From contig NZ_CP149926.1 of the NCBI RefSeq assembly GCF_037949285.1, forward strand, positions 1,653,501 to 1,717,500: a DNA stretch of 64,000 bases, read 5' to 3'. This stretch comes from Thioclava sp. GXIMD4216 (lineage in GTDB: Bacteria > Pseudomonadota > Alphaproteobacteria > Rhodobacterales > Rhodobacteraceae). This document shows, one piece after another, positions 1-8,210 of the stretch. Below the pieces are notes generated by a model that had not been told where the DNA came from, did no database searches, and saw only the letters and a list, made by a program, of their open reading frames with translations. The stretch's first letter is position 1, and the number at the start of each line of letters is the position of its first letter. The translations under genes were made by a program, and so were the position numbers.

Positions 1-873
1 GATCTTGAAGAGCGAGGCCGCAACCGTGTTGAGCGCGCCCGAGAACATGACCATCGCATCATGGGCTGCCAGAGCTTCGAATTTATTCGGAGCCGTCACG
101 AAGGGCAGGCCGGTGATCTCGGCCATATTCGCCGCAACCGCTTCGCCCCAGCCTTTCTTGGTGTTCAGACCAGTGCCAACAGCGGTGCCGCCCTGCGCCA
201 GTTCGTAGATGTCACCAAGGCAGGCCTCGACACGTGCAATGCCCTTGCGGACCTGATGCGCATAGCCCGAGAATTCCTGACCAAGGGTCAGAGGGGTCGC
301 ATCCTGCGTATGGGTGCGGCCGATCTTGATGATATCCTTGAAGGCTGCGGATTTCGCCTCCAGCGCTTCGGCCAGTTTCGTCAGGCCGGGCAGCAGCACA
401 TCACGCGCCGACATGGCGATACCGACATGCATCGCGGTCGGGAAGGTGTCGTTGGAGGATTGCCCCATATTGCAGTGGTCATTGGGGTGGACAGGCTTTT
501 TCGAACCCATCTCGCCGCCCAGCATCTCGATCGCGCGGTTCGAGATGACCTCGTTGGCGTTCATATTCGACTGGGTGCCCGAGCCGGTCTGCCAGACGAC
601 CAGCGGGAAGTTGTCGTCGAACTTGCCGTCAATCACTTCGCTGGCGGCGGCGATGATCGCATCGGCGATTTTGGCATCCATCGAACCATTGGCCTTATTG
701 GCCATCGCGCAGGCTTTCTTGATCACGCCAAGCGCGCGGATGATCGGCACGGGCTGCTTTTCCCAGCCAATCGGGAAATTCATGATCGAGCGCTGCGTCT
801 GCGCGCCCCAGTATTTATCTGCGGGAACTTCCAGCGGACCGAAGCTATCGGTCTCGGTACGGGTCGCGGTCAT
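1..873 (-). CDS. fumC: Fumarate hydratase class II, 5' part (runs off the window)
   Basis: Class II fumarase interconverts fumarate and L-malate in the TCA cycle in the cytoplasm and works as a homotetramer. The minus-strand frame is open for 291 codons from an ATG at 873 that is preceded by a GGAGG ribosome binding site. The N-terminus begins [17 protein letters not shown]. Family motifs are visible in order: [10 protein letters not shown] near residue 100, [13 protein letters not shown] near 140 and [16 protein letters not shown] near 190. Class II fumarases are about 463 residues, so the C-terminal third, including the GSSxMPxKxNP signature loop, lies outside the window. Argininosuccinate lyase or aspartase are less likely because of the fumarase-like N-terminus. 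Confidence 0.96.
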   Translation of the reverse strand, partial: MTATRTETDSFGPLEVPADKYWGAQTQRSIMNFPIGWEKQPVPIIRALGVIKKACAMANKANGSMDAKIADAIIAAASEVIDGKFDDNFPLVVWQTGSGTQSNMNANEVISNRAIEMLGGEMGSKKPVHPNDHCNMGQSSNDTFPTAMHVGIAMSARDVLLPGLTKLAEALEAKSAAFKDIIKIGRTHTQDATPLTLGQEFSGYAHQVRKGIARVEACLGDIYELAQGGTAVGTGLNTKKGWGEAVAANMAEITGLPFVTAPNKFEALAAHDAMVMFSGALNTVAASLFKI

Positions 874-995
874 AGTGGGCCTCCGTAATAACCAGCTCTG
901 GCCATGAAACCGGCCAGCCGTCAACGCCGTTTTGTCTAAGGGCTGGAACGGGGGAATGCAAACGGTATGCGCCTGTATACGGGCGCTAACATAAC

Positions 996-1021
996 AAAAG
1001 AGCCGCCCCCTGAAGGGCGGC
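996..1021 (-). terminator. Rho-independent terminator of sspB
   Basis: A GCCGCCC / GGGCGGC stem lies just downstream of the sspB stop on the minus strand and is followed on that strand by CTTTT. It separates sspB from fumC. Confidence 0.7.
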
Positions 1022-1061
1022 CTGTGATCTGTGCCGGACGGTCATGCCGACCCGCGCCCGC

Positions 1062-1523
1062 TCAGGACTTGCGGAACTTGTCGAGGCTGACAACTTCGGC
1101 CTCGGGGCGGTCGCCTGCGGGCGGCGGATCGTCATCGCCATCCTCTTCCGGCGCGTCCTCTTCCTCGGAGTCTTGGGTTTCGAATCTCAGGCCGAATTCG
1201 ACACTGGGATCGACGAAGGTCTGGATCGCGTCATAGGGAATATAGAGCGGCTCGGGATTGTTGCCGAAATTCAGCGTCACGCCGAAACCGTCATCATCGA
1301 CATTGAGATTGTCGAACCAGTGCTGGATGACCACCGTCATTTCTTCAGGATAACGCGAATGCAGCCAATCCGCCATTTCAACGCCATCCGCCCGCGTGTC
1401 GAAGGTGATGAAAAAATGGTGCGCGCCCGGAAGGCCGTTTTCGGCCACATCCGAAAGCACCTCCTGTATCAGGCTTCGCATTGCGCGATGCATCAGGTTG
1501 CCATAATCGATGCTGCGGGTCAT
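1062..1523 (-). CDS. sspB: SspB, ClpXP protease adaptor (alphaproteobacterial type)
   Basis: SspB tethers ssrA-tagged and some other substrates to ClpXP for degradation. The protein starts MTRSIDYGNLMHRAMR and contains the SspB-fold core (HHFFITFDTRADGV, then NNPEPLYIPYDAIQTFVDPSVEFGL), followed by an acidic low-complexity linker and a basic C-terminal tail (VVSLDKFRKS). The linker and tail match the family design of a flexible arm that docks on ClpX. An ATG five codons upstream (1538) is in frame, but the ATG at 1523 has the better AAGGA-type ribosome binding site. The gene lies about 0.7 kb downstream of the tmRNA gene on the same strand, so adaptor and tag are neighbours. Confidence 0.93.
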   Translation of the reverse strand: MTRSIDYGNLMHRAMRSLIQEVLSDVAENGLPGAHHFFITFDTRADGVEMADWLHSRYPEEMTVVIQHWFDNLNVDDDGFGVTLNFGNNPEPLYIPYDAIQTFVDPSVEFGLRFETQDSEEEDAPEEDGDDDPPPAGDRPEAEVVSLDKFRKS

Positions 1524-1627
1524 TCCTTGTCCTTCCATACCTTGGCAGGTGTTCCCTCACCATAGGGGTTTTACGACCGTTGGAAAGGGGCACTCTTGCG
1601 TCCAAGGTGCTTTAGACGCGAGAAATC

Positions 1628-2056
1628 TTACGAAATCTTCTCGCTGGAGAGACAGAGTTCGACAGTGTCCTTGGGTAAGAAGCCGAGTTGGCTGAACAAC
1701 CCGATCAGATCGTAGTGATCCTGTGATCCGGCAATCTTGTCCCCGTCGAATTCGATCAGGGACTGGCCGGTAAAGGCGACCGTCTCACCGGAGGACTTCG
1801 AAAGCCCGCTGACGCGCATCATCACATGTAAAAAACGGCCGTTTTCATAGGAGTACAGAATGTCGTGCTGGATCGCGTCAAGCAGGGCGCGCAGGGCGGG
1901 CACCAGATCCTCGAGATCGTCGCGGGTCATGCAGACATCGGTGATGAGGCCGTGTGATTCTGTGGCATCCGTCACGAAGGCGGGCAGGCGCTCGACGCGC
2001 CCGTTTGCCCAGACTTCTTCCAGAAACTGCCGGTACAGATCGAGTTTGTCTGCCAT
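1628..2056 (-). CDS. SnoaL-like (NTF2-fold) protein of unknown function
   Basis: About 142 residues, beginning MADKLDLYRQFLEEVWANG. The pattern 'LYRQFLEEVWANGRVERLPAFVTDA...' with a later 'GLITDVCMTRDDLEDLVPALRALL' and a central 'HVMMRVSG...TGQSLIEFDGDKIAGSQDHYD' resembles the SnoaL-like ester cyclase branch of the NTF2 superfamily, small alpha+beta barrels that often bind small hydrophobic ligands. No catalytic role can be assigned. The ATG at 2056 is preferred over upstream ATGs at 2077 and 2131 because GGGGA precedes it at good spacing. It lies between sspB and ssrA on the same strand but shows no obvious link with either. Confidence 0.7.
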   Translation of the reverse strand: MADKLDLYRQFLEEVWANGRVERLPAFVTDATESHGLITDVCMTRDDLEDLVPALRALLDAIQHDILYSYENGRFLHVMMRVSGLSKSSGETVAFTGQSLIEFDGDKIAGSQDHYDLIGLFSQLGFLPKDTVELCLSSEKIS

Positions 2057-2235
2057 ATCTTCCCCAAACGTTCTCATGGAAAGAGTTACATCAGCTACAA
2101 CTTGAAGCTGGGTTAACAACACACCCCTCAAGCATAATATATGCTACATCCTACAATTTATGGCTGCGTTGTCCAAAACAAACCGTCGATGCCATGTGTG
2201 AGGATGACAGGAAGGGCAGGGCCAAAACGCGATTT

Positions 2236-2546
2236 TGGGGGAGAGGTGCAGGATTCTGTTGCCAGGCTCCTGCGGGCCCCGCCTTACGTCGCTAAACGCA
2301 AGGAGTTAGGTTTCGGTACCCGAGCTGCTTACGCAGCCAGAGCCACCGGAGCACGATTGTCGTTTGCAATTGTACTTTGTGAACCGATAACGGTGGTATC
2401 TCACCGAGACAAAGCTACATCTTTAGACGTTCGTCGATCCTATTTCGGCCCCGTGATCCCAAACGAAAGGATATATGGTGGAGCCGCCGGGTACCGCCCC
2501 CGGGTCCGAGCCGTGTATTACATGCGCGTTTATGTCCATAGTCCGG
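2236..2546 (-). ncRNA. ssrA: Transfer-messenger RNA, circularly permuted two-piece form
   Basis: tmRNA rescues stalled ribosomes and adds a degradation tag. Read on the minus strand, an acceptor segment ends GGCTCCACCA at 2476 with a T-arm-like stem (CCGGG, 7-base loop, CCCGG). A 23-base spacer follows, and then the other half starts GGGGCCGAAATAGGATCGACG at 2452. GGGGCC pairs with GGCTCC to form the tRNA-like acceptor stem, so the gene is permuted as in other alphaproteobacteria. The tag frame at 2367-2329 reads GCA resume codon then ANDNRAPVALAA and TAA. A GCAGGA/TCCTGC hairpin at 2248-2273 lies near the 3' end. The outer ends (about 2546 and 2236) are estimates; the tag and acceptor stem are certain. 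Confidence 0.93.
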
Positions 2547-2766
2547 AGCAAGCCCCGAACATTGATCGATATAAGGCGCTGTCTGGCGGGTTTCAAGCCG
2601 CCGTAATGCGCCGTCTTCAGAAAACGTCACGTTTTCGGGTCGGGAAGCGGGGCAAGAGCAGTTGCCGGGGCTTTTCAAGCGCGGATGCCCATGATAGCAG
2701 GCAGGCGATATTCTCAATCGCCCCCGGTCTCCCCGCGCGGGCAAGATGCAATGGAAAGAGCTGACT

Positions 2767-3189
2767 ATGGCTATCGAACGCACGCTGTCGATCATCAAAC
2801 CCGACGCAACCCGCCGCAACCTGACCGGCAAAATCAACGCCAAGTTCGAAGAAGCGGGTCTCCGCATCGTCGCACAAAAGCGCATCAAACTGTCGATGGA
2901 CCAAGCCGGCAAGTTCTATGAAGTCCACAAAGAGCGTCCCTTCTACGGCGAACTGTGCGAATTCATGGCATCCGAGCCGGTTGTTGTTCAGGTTCTCGAA
3001 GGCGAAGGCGCCATCCTGAAAAACCGCGAAGTCATGGGCGCAACCAATCCCGCGGATGCGGCAGAAGGCACCATCCGTAAGGAATACGCCCTGTCGGTCG
3101 GCGAGAACTCGGTGCACGGTTCGGACGCGCCCGAAACCGCAGCGCAAGAAATCTCGTTCTTCTTCTCCGGCCTCGAGCTGGTGGGCTGA
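2767..3189 (+). CDS. ndk: Nucleoside diphosphate kinase
   Basis: Ndk moves the gamma phosphate between nucleoside triphosphates and diphosphates through a phosphohistidine, which balances NTP and dNTP pools in the cytoplasm. The 140-residue product has the full family length, begins [15 protein letters not shown] and carries the active-site histidine H117 in NSVHGSD. The start at 2767 was chosen over an upstream in-frame ATG at 2746 because it has the conserved N-terminus and a GGAAAGAG-type binding site. It is a single-gene unit with its own terminator, and it follows the oppositely oriented ssrA gene. Confidence 0.97.
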   Translation: MAIERTLSIIKPDATRRNLTGKINAKFEEAGLRIVAQKRIKLSMDQAGKFYEVHKERPFYGELCEFMASEPVVVQVLEGEGAILKNREVMGATNPADAAEGTIRKEYALSVGENSVHGSDAPETAAQEISFFFSGLELVG

Positions 3190-3209
3190 TTTCTTCCGCC
3201 ATCACATGA

Positions 3210-3240
3210 AAAAGCCGCCTCGGTCGAGGCGGCTTTTTTT
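3210..3240 (+). terminator. Rho-independent terminator of ndk
   Basis: The perfect stem AAGCCGCCTCG / CGAGGCGGCTT closes on a tiny loop and is followed by TTTTTTT. It is flanked by A-runs on the other side, so it could also act on the convergent Rrf2 gene. Confidence 0.92.
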
Positions 3241-3347
3241 ATGGGCCCGGTTCTTCCTTCCAGGGGACATGCGCGAAGGATCCGCCGGGGAGGCCTGCGG
3301 AACAGGGGGGCTGCGGAACAGGGGGGAGCCTGCTCCGCAAGACAGGC

Positions 3348-3833
3348 TTAGTGCAGCGCCGAGATCCGCGGGCTGCAGGCGGTGACATGGGGCATCGCAT
3401 TGGGCAGCAGCAGGATCTTTTCAAGCTTGTCGTTGTTTTCGACAAGGTCGGCCAGATTGTAGCGATCCAGCTCGGCGAAGAAGGCTTCGAGTGCCTTGCT
3501 CAGCGCGTTGCGCAGCATGCAGCCGTCGCGCAGCGGGCAGGTGTTCGAGCCTTCGTCAAAACATTCGGCAAAGGGCAGGCCGCCCTCGAAGCTGCGGAAA
3601 ACCTCGCCGACCGAGATTTCGGCTGCCGGACGCGCAAGCTGCATGCCGCCGGCACGCCCGCGCCGCGTCTCGATAAAGCCGCGCTGCGACAAGGTGTTGA
3701 TCACTTGAGCGAGATGGTTTTCGGAGGCGTTGCAATTCTCCGCAATTTCCGATTTTCGCACGGTCCGACCGGCATTGATGGCACAGAACATCAAGGTGCG
3801 CATTGCCAGATTGGTACGGATTGTAAGTCGCAT
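3348..3833 (-). CDS. Rrf2-family transcriptional regulator, NsrR-like
   Basis: A 161-residue Rrf2 regulator with an N-terminal winged helix (MRLTIRTNLAMRTLMFCA..., ENHLAQVINTLSQRGFIETRRGRAGG) and three cysteines, C91, C99 and C105, in the pattern CF...NTCPLRDGC. That pattern matches the iron-sulfur binding loop of NsrR, the nitric-oxide-sensing repressor, better than IscR or RirA, but the assignment within Rrf2 is inferred. It is divergent from the agmatinase gene across 182 bases and convergent with ndk. A TTGAC-N4-ATCAT dyad upstream suggests control by an FNR/NnrR-type regulator. No nitric-oxide reductase or flavohaemoglobin gene is present in the window. Confidence 0.82.
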   Translation of the reverse strand: MRLTIRTNLAMRTLMFCAINAGRTVRKSEIAENCNASENHLAQVINTLSQRGFIETRRGRAGGMQLARPAAEISVGEVFRSFEGGLPFAECFDEGSNTCPLRDGCMLRNALSKALEAFFAELDRYNLADLVENNDKLEKILLLPNAMPHVTACSPRISALH

Positions 3834-3882
3834 ATTCCCTCCTAAGTTGCGCGGACCTTAACCTGTTTCTGATTTGTGCGAT

Positions 3883-3896
3883 TTGACATAGATCAT
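3883..3896. promoter_or_regulatory. FNR/NnrR-like box between rrf2 and speB
   Basis: TTGACATAGATCAT fits the dyad TTGAC-N4-(G/A)TCAA of FNR/DNR family regulators with one mismatch in the second half. It sits about 50 bases upstream of the rrf2 start and 120 bases upstream of speB. Confidence 0.4.
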
Positions 3897-4015
3897 ATAA
3901 CCGAAACCCATCTTTACGCACGGGCTTGGCTGTGCGGATTATGGCCGGACGGGGCTTGACCCGTGCATGACATAGCGTCACGTCTTGAAGGTGTGGTTGA
4001 AACAGGGAGGCACGG

Positions 4016-4987
4016 ATGGCGCTAGAGGATGCCAAGACACAGGTCGATGAGGCCTTTACCAGACAGAAGCGGCGTGGCCTGAGCTACGAGAACGCCTTTG
4101 GCGGCGCGACCAGCTTTCTGCGCAGGCGCTATAGCAAGGATCTTGTCGGGGTCGATGTGGCGGTGACCGGCATCCCCTTCGATCAGGCGGTGACCAACCG
4201 GCCGGGGGCGCGGTTCGGGCCGCGGGCCATCCGCGAGGCCTCGACGCTGCAGGCCTTCGATGCGCCCTATGGCTGGGGCTATGACCCGTTCTCTACCCTG
4301 AGTATAGTCGATTATGGCGATCTGGCGTTCGATTATGCCAATGTCGCACAGACGCCTGCACGGATCACCGAGCATCTGCGCGGCATTCTTGCGGCGGGGG
4401 TGACGCCACTGTCGATGGGCGGCGACCATTATGTGACCCTGCCGATCCTGCGCGCCGTGGCCGAGATCTATGGCCCGATTGCGCTGATCCAGTTCGATGC
4501 GCATAGCGACACATGGGTCGATGACGATCCGGCACGGATTGATCACGGCACGTTTCTGTATAAGGCGATCAAGGAAAAGCTGGTGGACCCGAAGGCTTCG
4601 GTCTCTGTCGGGATCCGCACCGACAATCCCGATACGCTGGGGGTGACGATCCTTGACGCGCCTTTCGTGCATCGCAAAGGGGTGGAGGCGGTGATCACCA
4701 AGATCAAGCAGGTCGTGGGCAGGCGTCCGTGCTATATCACCTTCGATATCGATTGCCTTGATCCGGCCTTTGCACCGGGGACGGGGACGCCGGTCTGGGG
4801 CGGGCTGGCAAGCTGGCAGGCGGCCGAGATCCTGCGCGGCCTGCGCGGGCTGATGCTGGTTGGCGGGGATGTGGTCGAGGTCTCGCCCCCCTATGACACC
4901 ACGGGGGCCACCGCGATTGCCGGTGCCCATGTCCTGACCGAACTGATTGCCTTGCGCGGGCTTGTGCCTTCGGGAACCAGTTTGTGA
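4016..4987 (+). CDS. speB: Agmatinase (ureohydrolase family)
   Basis: Agmatinase hydrolyses agmatine to putrescine and urea in polyamine synthesis or arginine breakdown. The 323-residue product is of normal length for this branch. It shows the binuclear manganese ligands of the ureohydrolase family: H138 in MGGDHYVT, D161/H163/D165 in FDAHSD and D244/D246 in FDIDCLDPAFAPG. The sequence RPGARFGPRAIREAS near residue 62 is typical of agmatinases rather than arginases. Guanidinobutyrase or guanidinopropionase, which share the fold, cannot be excluded. It stands alone, divergent from the rrf2-type regulator, and no speA/adiA or carbamoylputrescine genes are nearby. Confidence 0.88.
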   Translation: MALEDAKTQVDEAFTRQKRRGLSYENAFGGATSFLRRRYSKDLVGVDVAVTGIPFDQAVTNRPGARFGPRAIREASTLQAFDAPYGWGYDPFSTLSIVDYGDLAFDYANVAQTPARITEHLRGILAAGVTPLSMGGDHYVTLPILRAVAEIYGPIALIQFDAHSDTWVDDDPARIDHGTFLYKAIKEKLVDPKASVSVGIRTDNPDTLGVTILDAPFVHRKGVEAVITKIKQVVGRRPCYITFDIDCLDPAFAPGTGTPVWGGLASWQAAEILRGLRGLMLVGGDVVEVSPPYDTTGATAIAGAHVLTELIALRGLVPSGTSL

Positions 4988-5073
4988 TCCGTTGTGTCGG
5001 TAAGTTTCCGGTTACACTCCCATATTAAACTCGGCTATAGCCCCAAGAAATGCGCTTTACAGGAGAGCAAGCC

Positions 5074-6690
5074 ATGCATTCGAGAGATGTCAGCCGCTTT
5101 ACACCGATGATTGTTTGCGGTGCCCTTGCGCTGTTATCGCTGTTCGGCGTGCCTTTTCACGGGATTTTCTGGTTGCCCCTCGTGATCTTCGGCGCGCTTT
5201 TCCTTGTGGGCTGCTATGACGTGCGCCAGACACGCCATGCGGTGCTGCGCAATTACCCGATCATGGGGCATATGCGCTATCTGCTGGAAAGTATCCGTCC
5301 CGAGATCCGGCAATATCTGATCGAGGCGGATCAGGACGAAGAACCCTTTTCGCGCGAGGAACGGTCGCTTGTCTATCAGCGTTCCAAGAATGTCGAAGAT
5401 GCGCGGCCTTTCGGCACCAAGCAGCGGGTCTATGATTCCGGCTATCAGTGGATCACCCACTCGGTGCAGCCGCGCCATATCCAGAGCCATGATTTCCGTG
5501 TGACAATCGGCGGGCCGGATTGCACGCAGCCCTATTCGTCCTCGATCTACAATATCTCCGCCATGTCTTTCGGGGCCCTGTCTGCCAATGCCATTCAGGC
5601 GCTCAATACCGGTGCGAAGCTGGGGGGCTTTGCCCATGACACCGGTGAGGGGTCGATTTCGCGCTATCACCGTGCGGGCGGCGGCGATCTGATCTGGGAG
5701 ATCGGTTCGGGCTATTTCGGTTGCCGCAATCATGATGGCAGCTTCAATCCCGAGACCTTCGCGCAGCGCGCGCAGGACCCGCAGGTCAAGATGATCGAGA
5801 TCAAGCTCAGCCAGGGTGCCAAGCCCGGTCATGGCGGGATGTTGCCGGCGGCGAAAATCTCGCCCGAGATTGCCGAGGCACGTGATATCCCGATGGATCA
5901 GGATTGCGTCTCGCCTGCCTCGCATTCGGCGTTCTCGACGCCGATCGAGCTGTGCGAATTTATCAAGACGCTGCGCGATCTTTCGGGCGGAAAACCTGTG
6001 GGCTTCAAACTCTGTGTTGGTCACCGCCGCGAATTCATGTGCATGATCAAGGCGATGATCGAAACCGGCATCACCCCCGATTTCATCGTGGTCGATGGTA
6101 AGGAGGGCGGCACCGGGGCGGCACCGCTGGAGTTTGCCAACCGTCTGGGCATGCCGCTTGTCGAAGGGCTGACATTTGTCCACAACGCGCTGCGCGGTGC
6201 GGGGCTGCGTGACAAGATCCGGATCGGGGCCTCTGCCAAGATCATTTCCAGCTTTGATATTGCCCGCACGCTGGCGCTCGGGGCGGATTGGTGCAACTCG
6301 GCACGGGGCTTCATGTTCGCGATTGGCTGTATTCAGGCGCAGGCCTGCCATACCAACCGCTGTCCGGTCGGGGTGGCCACGCAGGACGCCCGTCGCCAGA
6401 AGGCGCTTGTGGTTGAAGATAAGGCGACGCGGGTCGCGAATTTCCATCGCAACACGATGAAAGCCCTCAAGGAAATGACTGGCGCTGCGGGGCTGGACCA
6501 TCCGTCGAAATTCCTGCCCCATCACCTGATGATGCGCGAGAAGGACCGGCAGATGGTGGTGGGCAGCGAGGTGTATCCTTATATGCCCGAAGGCTTCCTG
6601 CTGCGCGAGGAAGAGGATAAATTCGGCTATCTGTCGCGCTGGCACCGCGCGCGCTCCGATAGTTTCTTCCCGATCGATGACGGTGTGTGA
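5074..6690 (+). CDS. Membrane-anchored FMN-binding glutamate-synthase-like protein
   Basis: A 538-residue protein with two predicted N-terminal transmembrane segments (about residues 8-22 and 28-45), then a domain like the FMN/central part of glutamate synthase GltB. It keeps a GltB-like cysteine triad in CIQAQACHTNRCPVGVATQD (C-x5-C-x4-C), which binds the 3Fe-4S cluster in GltB, and glycine-rich flavin-site segments (GEGSISRYHRAGGGD, VDGKEGGTGAAP). It has no glutaminase domain, so it is not a complete GOGAT; family members are annotated only as FMN-binding glutamate synthase family proteins and the real substrate is unknown. The ATG at 5074 has AGGAGAG upstream, unlike the in-frame ATG at 5050. 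It is followed by its own terminator. Confidence 0.85.
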   Translation: MHSRDVSRFTPMIVCGALALLSLFGVPFHGIFWLPLVIFGALFLVGCYDVRQTRHAVLRNYPIMGHMRYLLESIRPEIRQYLIEADQDEEPFSREERSLVYQRSKNVEDARPFGTKQRVYDSGYQWITHSVQPRHIQSHDFRVTIGGPDCTQPYSSSIYNISAMSFGALSANAIQALNTGAKLGGFAHDTGEGSISRYHRAGGGDLIWEIGSGYFGCRNHDGSFNPETFAQRAQDPQVKMIEIKLSQGAKPGHGGMLPAAKISPEIAEARDIPMDQDCVSPASHSAFSTPIELCEFIKTLRDLSGGKPVGFKLCVGHRREFMCMIKAMIETGITPDFIVVDGKEGGTGAAPLEFANRLGMPLVEGLTFVHNALRGAGLRDKIRIGASAKIISSFDIARTLALGADWCNSARGFMFAIGCIQAQACHTNRCPVGVATQDARRQKALVVEDKATRVANFHRNTMKALKEMTGAAGLDHPSKFLPHHLMMREKDRQMVVGSEVYPYMPEGFLLREEEDKFGYLSRWHRARSDSFFPIDDGV

Positions 6691-6742
6691 TCTCGCAGGT
6701 TCTGGTCTGCCTGACTGGGGGGGCTGCAAACTGACCTTGCAG

Positions 6743-6771
6743 AACGGCGGTTTCCGGACCGCCGTTTTTTT
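6743..6771 (+). terminator. Rho-independent terminator after the glutamate-synthase-like gene
   Basis: ACGGCGG / CCGCCGT stem followed by a run of T residues. Confidence 0.9.
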
Positions 6772-6921
6772 GTGCCGAACCCGTCTTTGCGCCCGATTGC
6801 AAGCGGGCTTGCAATGAGCGCATACATAAAATCATGTCGGTCGCTTGTTCTTTTTCCACATGCTCCATACTAGGCACATAAAGGCCCGCTGGCTTCCCCC
6901 TCCAATGCTAGGACCCATCTC

Positions 6922-8151
6922 ATGAGCATCGAACACTCTTCAACGGCTGGCCCGCTGCAGGGGGCCGAACCGCCCGTCTTCAAGGCATCGCCGAGATTGA
7001 TTATTCTGGCCTTGGCGCTCGGGGGCTTTGCCATTGGTACGACGGAATTCGCCTCGATGGCGCTGCTGCCCTATTTCTCGAAGGAACTCGGGGTGAATGC
7101 CTCGCGTGCGGCGGATGCCATCAGCGCCTATGCGCTGGGAGTGGTGATCGGTGCGCCGACGCTGGCAGTGATCGGGGCCAAGGTGCGGCGGCGTCTGATG
7201 CTGACATGGCTGATGGTTGCTTTTGCGGTGTTCAACATGCTCTCGGCCCTTGCTCCCAATTTCGGCAGCTTCATGGCGATGCGGTTTCTGTCAGGGCTTC
7301 CGCACGGGGCCTATTTCGGCGTGGGCGCGCTGGTGATCGCGGCGGCCGTCCCCAAAGAAAAACGTGCGGCGGCTGTGTCCAAGATGTTTCTGGGGCTGAC
7401 CATCGCCACTACGCTTGGCGTGCCGATGGCCAATATATTGGGGCAGACGGTGGGCTGGCGCTGGAGCTTCCTGCTGGTCGGCGCGATTTCGTTGATGACC
7501 GCGATCTCGGTCTTTCTGGCGGCCCCGCGCGTGCCCGTGGACCCGAATGCCAGCCCGCTCAAGGAGTTGGGGGCGCTGAAAAACACGCAGGTCTGGCTGA
7601 CATTGGCGACCGGCGCTATCGGGTTTGGCGGGTTTTTCTCGGTCTATACCTATCTCGCCTCCACCACGACGGACAGCATGCATCTTCCGGCCACTTACGT
7701 GCCCTTCATTCTGGCGCTGGCGGGGATCGGGATGACGATTTTCACGATAATCTATGGCTGGGCGTCTGACCGCAGCCACACCGCGACCGCCTTTTTCAGC
7801 CTGACGGTGGGGACGCTTCTGTTGCTGGCCTATCCGTCGGCCACCAGCCATCTTGGCAGCTATGCGGTCTGTGTGCTGCTGTTGGGCCTTCTTAGCGGGG
7901 TCTCTATGCCGTTGCAGATCCGCCTGATGGATGTGGCGCGTGACTCCCAGCAACTTGCCGCGGCCCTCCATCACGCGGCCTTCAATCTGGCCAATGCGCT
8001 GGGGCCGTTTCTTGCCGCCAAAGCCTTGACGGCGGGCTATGATTATCCGGTTTCGGGCTATGTGGGGGCTGCGCTGAGTTTTGGCGGGCTGCTTCTGTTC
8101 TGTGTCACGGTCTTCGACTGGCGTCGCCGCGCGCGCTTCGGCTATATCTGA
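6922..8151 (+). CDS. MFS transporter, DHA1 (AraJ-like) exporter
   Basis: A 409-residue major facilitator protein with about 12 hydrophobic segments and the usual half-and-half arrangement. The first segment carries GGFAIGTTEFASMALLPYFS, the motif typical of the AraJ/YdhP/CmlA-type DHA1 group (sugar or drug efflux), and segment 4-5 has RFLSGLPHGAYFGVGALV. These proteins export small molecules in exchange for protons across the inner membrane; the substrate here is not predictable. The ATG at 6922 follows a 150-base gap that holds the upstream terminator and presumably the promoter. The next gene, gloA, starts 60 bases later on the same strand and could be co-transcribed. Confidence 0.88.
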   Translation: MSIEHSSTAGPLQGAEPPVFKASPRLIILALALGGFAIGTTEFASMALLPYFSKELGVNASRAADAISAYALGVVIGAPTLAVIGAKVRRRLMLTWLMVAFAVFNMLSALAPNFGSFMAMRFLSGLPHGAYFGVGALVIAAAVPKEKRAAAVSKMFLGLTIATTLGVPMANILGQTVGWRWSFLLVGAISLMTAISVFLAAPRVPVDPNASPLKELGALKNTQVWLTLATGAIGFGGFFSVYTYLASTTTDSMHLPATYVPFILALAGIGMTIFTIIYGWASDRSHTATAFFSLTVGTLLLLAYPSATSHLGSYAVCVLLLGLLSGVSMPLQIRLMDVARDSQQLAAALHHAAFNLANALGPFLAAKALTAGYDYPVSGYVGAALSFGGLLLFCVTVFDWRRRARFGYI

Positions 8152-8210
8152 ACGCCGGCCTCTGAACGCGGGACGGCGCGCGCAACCACCTCGTAGCAAA
8201 AGGGTTTGAA

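Noticed and set aside
2141..2764. Plus-strand 207-codon open frame across the tmRNA region
   Set aside because: It lies on the opposite strand of ssrA, has no ribosome binding site or family features, and its composition follows the RNA gene rather than a protein.
3210..3240. Extra small RNA in the ndk-rrf2 gap
   Set aside because: The structure is a standard Rho-independent terminator, which explains the signal fully.
5134..6729. Long antisense frame (531 codons) opposite the glutamate-synthase-like gene
   Set aside because: His- and Arg-rich shadow typical of high-GC antisense frames; the plus strand encodes clear family motifs.
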